DNA of 64,000 bases, from NCBI RefSeq assembly GCF_001298675.1, contig NZ_CYIG01000002.1, forward strand, positions 1-64,000, given 5' to 3'. Numbering within the stretch: position 1 is the first letter of the stretch; every line of letters begins with the position of its first letter. The translations under genes and the position numbers were made by a program. Source of the stretch: Paenacidovorax caeni. Its GTDB lineage: Bacteria > Pseudomonadota > Gammaproteobacteria > Burkholderiales > Burkholderiaceae_C. This document shows, in pieces, positions 33,995 through 42,708 of the stretch. The notes beneath the pieces are model-generated. The model searched no databases, was not told where the DNA came from, and saw nothing but the letters and a program-made list of their open reading frames with translations.

Positions 33995-34140
33995 GATCAA
34001 GCTCCTTGCAAAAAGGTGGGAAACAGGCCCCGCGCACCATGCGCTGGCCTTGTTTTCCAGTATGCGAGCGCGCGGCAAAACTTCAAGCCCCCGCAGGACG
34101 ATTCCCCCTCTGGGCGCGCACAGCGTGCACGCCAATGGAA

Positions 34141-34168
34141 ACGGGGCCGTAGGGCCCCGTTCTTTTGC
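34141..34168. terminator. strong hairpin between the LIV operon and the hsp20 gene
   Basis: ACGGGGCC (34141-34148) pairs perfectly with GGCCCCGT (34153-34160). On plus it is followed by TCTTTT, on minus by TTTCC after a preceding A-rich run, so it could work in either direction. The nearest transcript ending here is the minus-strand LIV operon, 120 bases away. Confidence 0.55.
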
Positions 34169-34209
34169 TATCTACTTGATAGCTTGTAGCGCTTTCTAGA
34201 AGCCATTTC
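34167..34209 (-). repeat. dispersed repeat copy, inverted partner of the next
   Basis: On the minus strand it reads GAAATGGCTTCTAG, AAAGCGCTACAAGCTATCAA and GTAGATAGCAA. It lies between the hairpin terminator and the opposite-facing copy at 34230-34266. Confidence 0.75.
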
Positions 34210-34229
34210 CCGAAATAAATCTACCGGAA

Positions 34230-34266
34230 TATGCCAGCTGTCAAGCGCTGGCAGCTATCAAAAAAG
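34230..34266 (+). repeat. dispersed repeat copy at the 3' end of the LIV operon
   Basis: It shows CAGCTGTC followed by AAGCGCTGGCAGCTATCAAA. TTGATAGCT in the preceding copy can pair with AGCTATCAA here, with AGCGCT pairing beyond a three-base bulge, making a long hairpin 12 bases past the livM stop. Confidence 0.75.
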
Positions 34267-34277
34267 GAGCGCGTCTT

Positions 34278-35264
34278 TCACCCCGCGCGGCGGCGCTCGA
34301 TCCAGGCGATCAACTCGCCCATGATGCCGCGGCGGAAGGCCAGCACGCAGACCACGAAGATCAGGCCGGTGACGATGGTCACAGATTCGCCCAGCGTGTT
34401 GAACCAGTCGATGGTGGTCCACTGCGCCAGCAGCGTGCCCAGATCGCCGATCTTGTTCTCCAGCAGCACCACCACGGCAGAGCCGACGAGCGGACCACTG
34501 AGCGTGCCCAGACCGCCCACCAGCGTCATCAGCACGACGTGGCCAGAGGCGCTCCAATGCACATCGGACAGCGTGGCGAAGCCCAGCACCAGGGTCTTGA
34601 GCGAACCGGCCAGGCCAGCGATGCCCGCAGAGATCACGAACGCCAGCAGCTTGAAGCGGTTGGTGTCGTAGCCCAGCGACGTGGCGCGCGGCTCGTTTTC
34701 CTTGATGCCCTTGAGCACCTGGCCGAACGGCGAGTGGATGGTGCGCACGATGACCAGGAAGGCGAGCACCACCACGATCAAGCACACGTAGTACATGGCC
34801 ATGTCGCTGGACAGGTCGATGAGGCCAAACAGCTTGCCGCGCGGCACGCCCTGCAAGCCGTCTTCACCGCCGGTGAACTTGGCCTGTAGCGCCGCAAAGA
34901 ACAGCATCTGTGCCAGCGCCAGCGTGATCATGGTGGCGTAAATGCCCTGGCGCCGGATGGTGAACCAGCCCATCACGAGGCCGAGCAAAGCACCCGTGAG
35001 CAGGCCGGCGAGCAGGCCCAGCTCGGGCGTGGTGCCCCAGACCTTGACCGCATGGCCCGTCACGTAGGCCGCGCCACCCAGGAAGGCCGCGTGGCCAAAG
35101 GACAGCAGGCCGGTATAGCCAAGCAGCAGGTTGAAGGCCGAGGCGAACAGTGCGAAGCACAGCAGCTTCATCACGAACACCGGGTAGGCGCCCAGCAGCG
35201 GCGCCGCGATCAGGCCCAGCAGCAGCAGGCCATAGCCGATAGGAGCGAATTTTTTCGAGTTCAT
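34278..35264 (-). CDS. livM: branched-chain amino-acid ABC transporter permease LivM
   Basis: This 328-residue inner-membrane subunit has about ten hydrophobic helices and the family block LLLGYTGLLSFGHAAFLGGAAYV near residue 47. The segment IKENEPRATSLGYDTNRFKLLAFVISAGIAGLAGSL is the conserved LivM cytoplasmic loop that contacts the ATPases. It is the last gene of the six-gene LIV operon, 16 bases after livH. The system imports leucine, isoleucine, valine or related compounds; Comamonadaceae carry many LIV systems and the actual ligand may differ. Confidence 0.92.
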   Translation of the reverse strand: MNSKKFAPIGYGLLLLGLIAAPLLGAYPVFVMKLLCFALFASAFNLLLGYTGLLSFGHAAFLGGAAYVTGHAVKVWGTTPELGLLAGLLTGALLGLVMGWFTIRRQGIYATMITLALAQMLFFAALQAKFTGGEDGLQGVPRGKLFGLIDLSSDMAMYYVCLIVVVLAFLVIVRTIHSPFGQVLKGIKENEPRATSLGYDTNRFKLLAFVISAGIAGLAGSLKTLVLGFATLSDVHWSASGHVVLMTLVGGLGTLSGPLVGSAVVVLLENKIGDLGTLLAQWTTIDWFNTLGESVTIVTGLIFVVCVLAFRRGIMGELIAWIERRRAG

Positions 35265-35280
35265 GCGTTGGGCCCCTTGC

Positions 35281-36165
35281 TCACTTCTCTTTGCCGAACA
35301 GGCCTGCGGGGCGGATCAGGAGGACGATGGCCATGATGACGAACACCACGGTGGACGATGCCTCGGGGTAGAAGACCTTGGTAAAGCCTTCGACCACACC
35401 CAAACCGAGGCCGGTGAGGATGGATCCCATGATGGAGCCCATGCCACCAATCACCACCACGGCAAACACCACGATGATGAGGTTCTGCCCCATCAGCGGC
35501 GTAACCTGGTACACCGGCGCTGCGAGCACGCCAGCGAAGGCCGCCAGCGCGGCGCCGAAGGCGTAGGTGAGCGTGATCATCACTGGCACGTTGACACCAA
35601 AAGCCTCAACCAGACGCGGGTTCTCGGTACCGGCACGCAGGTAGGCGCCGAGCTTGGTCTTCTCGATCACGTACCAGGTGGCCACGCACACGGCAAGCGA
35701 TGCGACGACAACCCAGGCGCGGTAGTTGGGCAGGATCATGAAGCCGAGGTTAGTCGCGCCTTCGAGCAGCTCAGGCGTGTCGTAACCCAGGCCGGAGACG
35801 CCGTAGATGGAGCGGAACACGCCCTCGATCAGCAGCGTCAGACCCAGGGTCAGCAGCAGGCCGTAGAGGTGGTCGAGCTTGTAGATCCAGCGCAGCAGCA
35901 GGCGCTCGATCACCACCCCGAAGGCCCCCACCACCAAGGGTGCGGCCACCAGCATGACCCAGTAGTTAATGCCCAGATAGCTCATGCCCATCCAGGTCAG
36001 CAGGGCCCCGAGCATGAACAATGCGCCGTGGGCGAAGTTGATCACGTTGAGCAGGCCGAAGATCACCGCCAGCCCGAGGCTGAGGATGGCATAGAACGAG
36101 CCATTGACCAGCCCCAGCAGGAGCTGGCTCATCATGGCTGGCATGGATACACCGAAGATTTCCAT
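35281..36165 (-). CDS. livH: branched-chain amino-acid ABC transporter permease LivH
   Basis: This is a 294-residue membrane subunit. LLLGLVNGSFYAILSLGLAV, then GLLNVINFAHGALFMLGA, is the LivH signature, and GTENPRLVEAFGVNVPVMI with ALAAFAGVLAAP is the ATPase-contact loop. The ATG at 36165 is used here; a second in-frame ATG (MPAMMSQLLLG) seven codons later is possible. It pairs with LivM to form the translocation path. Confidence 0.92.
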   Translation of the reverse strand: MEIFGVSMPAMMSQLLLGLVNGSFYAILSLGLAVIFGLLNVINFAHGALFMLGALLTWMGMSYLGINYWVMLVAAPLVVGAFGVVIERLLLRWIYKLDHLYGLLLTLGLTLLIEGVFRSIYGVSGLGYDTPELLEGATNLGFMILPNYRAWVVVASLAVCVATWYVIEKTKLGAYLRAGTENPRLVEAFGVNVPVMITLTYAFGAALAAFAGVLAAPVYQVTPLMGQNLIIVVFAVVVIGGMGSIMGSILTGLGLGVVEGFTKVFYPEASSTVVFVIMAIVLLIRPAGLFGKEK

Positions 36166-36216
36166 GGGTGCAGGAGACGCAATAAAGGGGTGGGGATCGG
36201 TTGGGTCAGCAGCGCG

Positions 36217-37416
36217 TCACTTCCACAGCGCGCACTTGCTTTCCGCCTTCGCGGTGAAGACGTCCTCGCCGGACAGCTTCTTCACGATCTTGTAGTAGTC
36301 CCAGGTGCCCTTGGACTCCTTGGGCTCCTTGACCTGGACCAGGTACATGTCGTGGATGTAGCTGCCGTCAGCGCGGATCTGGCCCTTGGCGAAGAAGTCG
36401 TCCATCTTCATGCCGCGCCAGGTTTCCATGACCTTGTCGGCGTCGGTGGTGCCGGCAGCCTGCACGGCCTTGAGGTAGTTCATGGTGGCCGAGTAGTCGG
36501 CTGCCTGGATCTCGGTCGGGCGGCGCTGGGTCTTCTTCATGTAGGCGTCGGCGAACTTGCGCGAGGCAGCGTCCATGTCCCAGTACCAGCTGGTGACGAA
36601 CTGCATGCCGGCGGTGTTCTTCAGGCCCAGGCTGTGGATGTCGCTGTAGAACACCAGCAGCGGAGCGATCTTCATCGTCTTGTCGATGCCGAACTCCTTG
36701 GCCGCCTTGATGGCGTTGATGGTGTCACCGCCCGCATTGGCCAGCGCCAGCACCTGGGCCTTGGAGTTCTGCGCCTGCAGCAGGAAGGAGGAGAAGTCCG
36801 AGGCATTCAGCGGGTGGCGCACCGTGCTCGCCACCGTGCCGCCCTTGGCCTTCACAACCGTGGAGGCGTCCCCCTCCATGGCGTGGCCAAAAGCATAGTC
36901 GGCGGTGAGGAAGAACCAGTTTTTGCCACCGCCATCGACGATGGCGCCGGCTGCCCCCTTGGACAGCGCGACGGTGTCGTAGGCGTAGTGCACGGTGTAC
37001 GGGGTGCACGCCTCGTTGGTCAGGGCGGAGCTGCCCGCGCCGTTGTTGATCATCACGCGCTTCTTCTCCTCGGCAACCTTGGCCAGCGCCAGGGCGACGC
37101 CGGAGTTGGTGCCGCTGAAGATCATCGTCAGGTTCTGCGTGTCGATCCACTCGCGCGCCTTGCTGGCGGCGATGTCGGCCTTGTTCTGGTGGTCCACGGT
37201 GAGCAGCTCGATGGGCTTGCCCAGCACCTTGCCGCCGAAGTCATCGATGGCCATCTGAATGGCGGTGGCACCGCCCTTGCCTTCGAGGTCAGCGTACAAG
37301 CTCGACATGTCGGAGATGTAGCCGATCCTGACTTTGTCCTGCGCATGCGCTGCCCCGGCCAGCAGGCCGGCAGAGCCGAGCAGCAGCGCCAGCACGGTGA
37401 ATTTTGCTTGCTTCAT
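36217..37416 (-). CDS. LIV-type periplasmic binding protein (second of two)
   Basis: This 399-residue type I periplasmic binding protein has a clear signal peptide (MKQAKFTVLALLLGSAGLLA, cleavage after AHA). The mature part starts QDKVRIGYISDMSSLYADLE and includes GTNSGVALALAKVAEEKKRV and NWFFLTADYAFGHAMEGD. It ends AESKCALWK exactly like its upstream paralogue, with which it aligns along its whole length. Both are within the LIV operon, so two ligand specificities may feed one permease. The ligand is unknown; branched-chain amino acids, amides or aromatic compounds are possible. Confidence 0.9.
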   Translation of the reverse strand: MKQAKFTVLALLLGSAGLLAGAAHAQDKVRIGYISDMSSLYADLEGKGGATAIQMAIDDFGGKVLGKPIELLTVDHQNKADIAASKAREWIDTQNLTMIFSGTNSGVALALAKVAEEKKRVMINNGAGSSALTNEACTPYTVHYAYDTVALSKGAAGAIVDGGGKNWFFLTADYAFGHAMEGDASTVVKAKGGTVASTVRHPLNASDFSSFLLQAQNSKAQVLALANAGGDTINAIKAAKEFGIDKTMKIAPLLVFYSDIHSLGLKNTAGMQFVTSWYWDMDAASRKFADAYMKKTQRRPTEIQAADYSATMNYLKAVQAAGTTDADKVMETWRGMKMDDFFAKGQIRADGSYIHDMYLVQVKEPKESKGTWDYYKIVKKLSGEDVFTAKAESKCALWK

Positions 37417-37448
37417 GTCATGTTTCCTGGTGGTTGGTTGGCAGAGGC

Positions 37449-38645
37449 TCATTTCCACAGCGCGCACTTGCTCTCGGCCTTGGTGGTGAACACCTCTTCA
37501 CCGGGCAGCCTGGCGACAACCTTGTAGTAGTCCCAGGGCTCCTTGGACTCGGACGGGGCCTTCACCTGCATCAGGTACATGTCGTGCACGAAGCGGCCAT
37601 CAGGACGGATCTGGCCCTTGGCGTAAAAGTCGTTGATCGGTGTGGATTTGAGCTTCGCCATCACCTTGTCCGCGTCGGTGGTGCCCGCGGCCTGCACGGC
37701 CTTGAGATAGTTCATGGTGGCCGAGTAGTCAGCCGCATGGATGTCGGTGGGCATGCGCTTGGTCTTGGCGAAGAACTTCTTGCCGAACTCACGCGTCTGG
37801 TCGTTCAGGTTCCAGTCCCAGCTGGTGGTGAGCAGCAGGCCTTCTGTGTTGCGCAGTCCCAGGCTGTGGATGTCGGTCAGAAACACCAGCAGACCGGCCA
37901 TCTTCATGCTCTTGTTGATGCCAAATTCCTTGGCTGCCTTGATGGCGTTGATGGTGTCGCCGCCCGCATTCGCCAGTCCGAGAATCTGCGCCTTAGAGTT
38001 CTGCGCCTGCAGCAAGAAGGAGGAGAAGTCGGAGGCATTCAGCGGATGCTTGACGCTGCCCAGCACCTTGCCGCCCGATGCGTTCACAACCTTGGTGGTG
38101 TCATCCTGCAGCGCCTGGCCGAAGGCGTAGTCGGCCGTGAGGAAGAACCAGTCCTTGCCACCCTGCTTGACCACAGCACCGCCGGTGCCCTTGGCCAGCG
38201 CCACGGTGTCGTAGGCGTAGTGCACGGTATAGGGTGTGCACTGCTCGTTCGTCAGTGCCGAGGAGCCCGCGCCGCTGTTGAAATACACGCGCTTCTTCTC
38301 TTCGGCAATCTTGGCCATGGCCAGGGCTGTGCCGGAGTTGGTACCGCCGAACAGCATGGTCAGGCCCTGGGTGTCGATCCACTCGCGCGCCTTGCTGGCG
38401 GCGATGTCGGCCTTGTTCTGGTGGTCAGCCGAGAGCAGCTCGATGGGCTTGCCCAGCACCTTGCCGCCGAAGTCGTCGATGGCCATCTGAATGGCAACAG
38501 CGCCGTTCTTGCCTTCCACGTCGGCGTACAAGCTCGACATGTCGGTGATCAGGCCGATCTTGACCTTGTCCTGCGCGTGAGCGGCCGACATGGCCAGGCC
38601 CGCTGCGCCCATCAGGGCGGCCAGGGTTTTGAGGGTGGGATGCAT
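37449..38645 (-). CDS. LIV-type periplasmic binding protein (first of two)
   Basis: This 398-residue type I binding protein begins MHPTLKTLAALMGAAGLAMS and is cleaved after AHA. The mature start QDKVKIGLITDMSSLYADVE, the middle DWFFLTADYAFGQALQDD and the end AESKCALWK show it is a tandem duplicate of the next gene, now diverged at many positions. AAGGAG precedes the ATG by eight bases. It lies 38 bases after livF. The duplicate pair probably arose in place. Confidence 0.9.
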   Translation of the reverse strand: MHPTLKTLAALMGAAGLAMSAAHAQDKVKIGLITDMSSLYADVEGKNGAVAIQMAIDDFGGKVLGKPIELLSADHQNKADIAASKAREWIDTQGLTMLFGGTNSGTALAMAKIAEEKKRVYFNSGAGSSALTNEQCTPYTVHYAYDTVALAKGTGGAVVKQGGKDWFFLTADYAFGQALQDDTTKVVNASGGKVLGSVKHPLNASDFSSFLLQAQNSKAQILGLANAGGDTINAIKAAKEFGINKSMKMAGLLVFLTDIHSLGLRNTEGLLLTTSWDWNLNDQTREFGKKFFAKTKRMPTDIHAADYSATMNYLKAVQAAGTTDADKVMAKLKSTPINDFYAKGQIRPDGRFVHDMYLMQVKAPSESKEPWDYYKVVARLPGEEVFTTKAESKCALWK

Positions 38646-38683
38646 AGCTGTCTCCTTGTCGTTGGGAAAAAAGGGCCGTCCTG

Positions 38684-39394
38684 TCAGACGCCCAGCAATT
38701 CGTTGAGTACCGGCATCTTGGCCTGCAGCTCGGCGGCACTGAAGTGCTCCACCATGCGGCCATGCTCCATGACGTAGAAGCGATCTGCCAGCGGTGCGGC
38801 GAAGCGGAAGTTCTGCTCCACCATGACCACGGTGTAGCCCTGCTGGCGCAGCGTGGTGATCATGCGCGCCAGTGCCTGCACGATGACCGGCGCCAGGCCT
38901 TCGGAGATCTCGTCAAGCAGCAGCAGCTTGGCGCCTGTACGCAGAATGCGCGCCACCGCCAGCATCTGCTGCTCGCCGCCAGACAGGCGTGTGCCCTGGC
39001 TGTTCTTGCGCTCAGCAAGGTTGGGGAACATGGCGTAGATCTGCTCCAGCGTCATACCGGCATGGCCCGTCTTGAGCTGCGGCGGCAGGAGCAGGTTTTC
39101 CTCGCACGACAGGCTGGAAAAGATACCGCGCTCCTCAGGGCAGTAACCCACGCCCAAGTGGGCGATGCGGTGTGTAGGCAAGCCGATGGTTTCTTGCCCG
39201 TTGACGCGGATCGAGCCCTTGCGTGTCCCTGTCAGGCCCATGATGGCGCGCATGGTGGAGGTGCGGCCGGCACCATTGCGCCCTAACAGGGTCACGACCT
39301 CGCCCGGCTGCACCACCAGATCCACCCCGTGCAGCACGTGGGATTCGCCGTACCAGGCCTGAAGGCCTTTGATTTCGAGTGCGGGTGCAGCCAT
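38684..39394 (-). CDS. livF: branched-chain amino-acid ABC transporter ATPase LivF (Arg in Walker A)
   Basis: This 236-residue ATPase of the LivF type has the signature RLSGGEQQMLAVARIL, Walker B LLLLDEISEGLAP and the usual short C-terminus. Its Walker A reads GRNGAGRTS: the invariant lysine is arginine at residue 44 (codon CGC, 39263-39265). The rest of the ATP site is intact, and LivG has a normal lysine. The Arg form may still bind nucleotide, or the pair may work with one weak site. Its start is one base past the livG stop. Confidence 0.9.
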   Translation of the reverse strand: MAAPALEIKGLQAWYGESHVLHGVDLVVQPGEVVTLLGRNGAGRTSTMRAIMGLTGTRKGSIRVNGQETIGLPTHRIAHLGVGYCPEERGIFSSLSCEENLLLPPQLKTGHAGMTLEQIYAMFPNLAERKNSQGTRLSGGEQQMLAVARILRTGAKLLLLDEISEGLAPVIVQALARMITTLRQQGYTVVMVEQNFRFAAPLADRFYVMEHGRMVEHFSAAELQAKMPVLNELLGV

Positions 39395-39395
39395 G

Positions 39396-40166
39396 TCAGT
39401 GCGCTCCCTGCAGTTGACCGTCGGTCGTGCCCATGTAGGCTTCCATCACTTGCGGGTTGTTTGAGACTTCTTCGTAGGCGCCTTCGGCCAGCACAGCGCC
39501 GCGCTGCAGCACTGTGATGCGGTCGGCAATGGTCGAGATCACCTTCATGTTGTGCTCCACCATCAGGATGGTTCGGCCGGCCGACACCTTCTTGATAAGC
39601 TGGGTCACGCGGTCCACGTCCTCATGGCCCATGCCCTGCGTGGGCTCGTCCAGCAGCATGAGTTCAGGCTCCATCGCCAGCGTGGTGGCGATCTCCAGCG
39701 CACGCTTGCGGCCGTAGGGCAAATTGACGGTGACTTCGTCAGCCAACGACTCCAACCCGACTTCTGCCAGCAGTTGCATGGCACGGCCATTGAGTTGGTC
39801 GAGCGACTTTTCGCTGCGCCAGAAATGGAAGGAGGTACCGAGCTTGCGCTGCAAGCCCAGGCGCACGTTCTCCATCAGCGTCAAGTGCGGAAAAACCGCC
39901 GAGATCTGGAAGGAGCGGATCACGCCGCGGCGCGCAATCTGCGCGGGCTGCTCACGGGTGATGTCCTGTCCGTTGAAACGGATGGTGCCGGAGGTGGGCT
40001 CCAGGAACTTGGTGAGCAGGTTGAAACAGGTGGTCTTGCCTGCGCCATTGGGCCCGATCAGCGCATGGATGGAGCCCCGGCGCACGCTCAGGTTCACATC
40101 GCTGACGGCGGTAAAGCCCTTGAATTCCTTGGTCAGGCGGGAGGTTTCGAGAATGACGTCACTCAT
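39396..40166 (-). CDS. livG: branched-chain amino-acid ABC transporter ATPase LivG
   Basis: This 256-residue ATPase has a normal Walker A (GPNGAGKTTCF), the Q-loop in RSFQISAVFPHLTLMENV, a signature region (VNLPYGRKRALEIATTLAM, where LSGG is the variant LPYG usual for LivG), Walker B LMLLDEPTQGM and the H-loop VEHNM. The ATG at 40166 removes a 26-residue non-conserved extension. It is the first gene of the LIV operon; a leader of up to 247 bases precedes it, ending near the DUF1178 gene. Confidence 0.93.
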   Translation of the reverse strand: MSDVILETSRLTKEFKGFTAVSDVNLSVRRGSIHALIGPNGAGKTTCFNLLTKFLEPTSGTIRFNGQDITREQPAQIARRGVIRSFQISAVFPHLTLMENVRLGLQRKLGTSFHFWRSEKSLDQLNGRAMQLLAEVGLESLADEVTVNLPYGRKRALEIATTLAMEPELMLLDEPTQGMGHEDVDRVTQLIKKVSAGRTILMVEHNMKVISTIADRITVLQRGAVLAEGAYEEVSNNPQVMEAYMGTTDGQLQGAH

Positions 40167-40360
40167 TGCGCTGAAGGCTTTTCCTTGAATGCTGCACGAT
40201 GCACCTGCGCGCCGGAATGGCGCAGCCTTGGTGCTGTACGGCATCGTATGCGGCCCTGGGGGCGCGACAAATGGGAGAAATGCCTATGTATAAACGCCTA
40301 TCGCGACAACCCGAAGAGGCGCAGGCATTCAGCAGGAAAAGTGGAGGAAACCTTTGTGCA

Positions 40361-40394
40361 TCAAGCGCAAGCAGCTCCCGATTGAATAGCAACC
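40361..40394 (+). repeat. partial copy of the dispersed repeat past the DUF1178 gene
   Basis: It reads TCAAGCGCAAGCAGCTCCC followed by GATTGAATAGCAACC. It lies 20 bases beyond the DUF1178 stop, between that gene and the LIV operon leader; the left half is not recognisable. Confidence 0.7.
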
Positions 40395-40413
40395 GAAGCT
40401 GTGAAAAACGCGC

Positions 40414-40863
40414 TTACTGCAGGGTCTCTTTCGTCGCAGCGGGAAGGGGCAAGGGCAGAACGGCAATGCCCTCGTCAAGCAACTGGGCCGTTTCCTCAAG
40501 GCTGGCTTGCCCTCGAATGGCGCGCTGCGAAGCTTCGCCGTAATGCATACGGCGCGCCTCTTCGGTGAACCGCGAGCCGACATCCTCGGACTCGGCCATG
40601 ATCCTGCGTGCAGCGTGCAGCCACGCGGCCTGCAGCGCCGCGCCCGGAGCGGACGCGGGTGCAGCCTCAGACGAAGGGGGAGACGCGGGCGCCCTGGCAC
40701 CAAGGTTCAACCGCGGGGCGCTAAGCGCTTTGCGCACTTCGTGGGTGCCGCACATCGGGCATTCGAGCAAGCCTTGTCCTAGCTGGGCCTGGAAATCGTC
40801 CTCGCCAGCGAACCAGCCCTCGAAGACATGGCCCTGACCGCAATGCAGGTTCAGCACCTTCAT
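40414..40863 (-). CDS. DUF1178 family protein
   Basis: This 149-residue soluble protein has an N-terminal zinc-ribbon-like part: MKVLNLHCGQGHVFEGWF with a CPMCG pair at about 46-49. The C-terminal RIMAESEDVGSRFTEEARRMHYGEASQRAIRGQAS is the conserved helical block of the family. The linker is Ala/Pro/Ser-rich. Function is unknown. It is the last minus-strand gene after the DUF2818 gene (six bases apart) and so probably on the tail of the complex I transcript. Confidence 0.87.
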   Translation of the reverse strand: MKVLNLHCGQGHVFEGWFAGEDDFQAQLGQGLLECPMCGTHEVRKALSAPRLNLGARAPASPPSSEAAPASAPGAALQAAWLHAARRIMAESEDVGSRFTEEARRMHYGEASQRAIRGQASLEETAQLLDEGIAVLPLPLPAATKETLQ

Positions 40864-40868
40864 GGCGC

Positions 40869-41174
40869 TCAATGGCGGCGACGTACCAGGTAGCGGAAGA
40901 CAAACCCCGGAAAGGCAAAGGTCACAAACAGGGTTGCCGTGACGGCATAAAACTCCCACCCCTGGGGCGCAATCTGCCCCGCGCGCCGCTCCAGGAGCAA
41001 AGCCAGCCCACCCACCAAGAAATACAGCAGCGCCAACTCAGCGAGGCGCGCCAGAAGGGGCTTGGTGGGCTGCGCCAGGGGCCCTACCAGGAGCCAGCGC
41101 CGGCTGACGAAAGGAAGATTGGCCGCTACAAAAGCGGCCAGGATCACGAGCCAGATGGAGGCTGACTGCGACAT
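40869..41174 (-). CDS. DUF2818 family small membrane protein
   Basis: This 101-residue protein has three hydrophobic helices (SIWLVILAAFVAANLPFV, LAELALLYFLVGGLALLL and FYAVTATLFVTFAFPGFVF) and a basic C-terminus. It matches DUF2818, commonly found right after nuoN in betaproteobacteria. It starts 14 bases after the nuoN stop. A role in complex I assembly is suggested only by position. Confidence 0.87.
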   Translation of the reverse strand: MSQSASIWLVILAAFVAANLPFVSRRWLLVGPLAQPTKPLLARLAELALLYFLVGGLALLLERRAGQIAPQGWEFYAVTATLFVTFAFPGFVFRYLVRRRH

Positions 41175-41187
41175 GCGAAAGCGCGCG

Positions 41188-42684
41188 TCAGGAAGCCAGA
41201 GCGCGCACAACCGCGTCGGCGCACAGGGCCATCAGCCCGCCGGGCAGCAGGCCGAGCACCAGGACCAGGGCGCCGTTAGCGACCAGGGTCAGGCGCACAT
41301 CAGCGGGTGCAGACACACGCGAGGCCGTCAGCGGCTTGTCGAAATACATGACCTTCACCACGCGCAGGTAGTAGAACGCGCCGATGAGGGACATGATCAC
41401 GGCGAACACGGCCAACGCGATGTGGAAACCGCTGCCGGAAGCCACCAGGGCCTGCAGAACTGCCAGCTTGGCGTAGAAACCAACCAGCGGCGGAATGCCA
41501 GCAAGAGAGAACAGACACACGGCCATGACACCTGCGTACAGGGGGCTGCGCTGGTTCAATCCGGCGAAATCAGCGATCTCTTCGCTCTCAAATCCTTCGC
41601 GGGCCAGCAGAACGATCACACCGAAGGCAGGCAGCGCAGTCAGCACGTAGGTGACGACGTAGAACATGGCGGAGCTGTAAGCGTTCTCGGCCGCCGTGGC
41701 GTCTACCGTGCCGTTGACAACACCCGACATCAGGCCCAGCAGCATGAAGCCCATGTGCGAGATGGTTGAATAGGCCAACATGCGCTTGAGGTTCGTCTGC
41801 ATCACACCGATGATGTTGCCCACGAACAGCGAGCCGATGGCGAGCACGGCCAGCATCTGCTGCCAATCTATCGCCAGGGGCAGCAAACCGTCCACCAGCA
41901 GGCGCATGGCAATAGCGAACGCGGCCAGCTTGGGTGCCCCGCCAATGATCAGCGTCACCGCGGTCGGAGCGCCGTGGTACACGTCGGGAATCCACATGTG
42001 GAACGGCACAGCGCCCATTTTGAACGCGAGACCCGCCACGATGAAGACCAGGCCGAACACCAGCACCTGGTGGCGAATTTGGCCGGCATTGATGGCCTTG
42101 AACACCTCACCGATGTCCAGCGAGCCCGTGGCGCCGTAGAGCATCGACATGCCATACAGCAAGAAACCACTGGCCATCGCGCCCAACACGAAATACTTCA
42201 TCGCCGCCTCGACCGAGCCTTCGTGGTCACGGCGCAGTGCCACCAGGGCATAGCTCGACAGCGTCAGCAGTTCCAATCCGAGGTAGATCACCAGGAAGTT
42301 GTTCGCGGAGATCATGACGAACATGCCGAGCAACGCGAAGATGGACAGCGTGAACAGCTCTCCCCCGCGCTTCAGCATGCTGCGGTCGGCCGCGTAGGGG
42401 CGACCATAGACCAGCGTGACCATCATGGCCACTGCAGCGAAACACTTCAGCCAGTTGCCCATGGCATCGGAGACCACCATGTTGCCCCAGCCATAGAAGG
42501 TGTTGCCGCTGGCGGCGTACATGCCCTCCAGCACCGCCACCACGCCCATGGTCAGCAAGGTCAGAACATAGGTTGCGGTACGGCGGGTGCTGGACACCCC
42601 CAAATCCACCAGGGCAATCACACAGCCCATGACCAGAAGAACGATCTCGGGGTAGACCGCCAGCCAGCTGATGTTGTCAATCAT
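41188..42684 (-). CDS. nuoN: NADH-quinone oxidoreductase subunit N
   Basis: This 498-residue antiporter-like membrane subunit is one of the three proton-pumping units of complex I. The conserved [27 protein letters not shown], with its helix-5 Glu, and [26 protein letters not shown], with its key Lys, are present, followed by [19 protein letters not shown]. About fourteen hydrophobic helices are expected. It is the last nuo gene, 24 bases after nuoM. Confidence 0.96.
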   Translation of the reverse strand: MIDNISWLAVYPEIVLLVMGCVIALVDLGVSSTRRTATYVLTLLTMGVVAVLEGMYAASGNTFYGWGNMVVSDAMGNWLKCFAAVAMMVTLVYGRPYAADRSMLKRGGELFTLSIFALLGMFVMISANNFLVIYLGLELLTLSSYALVALRRDHEGSVEAAMKYFVLGAMASGFLLYGMSMLYGATGSLDIGEVFKAINAGQIRHQVLVFGLVFIVAGLAFKMGAVPFHMWIPDVYHGAPTAVTLIIGGAPKLAAFAIAMRLLVDGLLPLAIDWQQMLAVLAIGSLFVGNIIGVMQTNLKRMLAYSTISHMGFMLLGLMSGVVNGTVDATAAENAYSSAMFYVVTYVLTALPAFGVIVLLAREGFESEEIADFAGLNQRSPLYAGVMAVCLFSLAGIPPLVGFYAKLAVLQALVASGSGFHIALAVFAVIMSLIGAFYYLRVVKVMYFDKPLTASRVSAPADVRLTLVANGALVLVLGLLPGGLMALCADAVVRALAS

Positions 42685-42708
42685 CTGTAATCTCTCAGTT
42701 CAGTCTGG

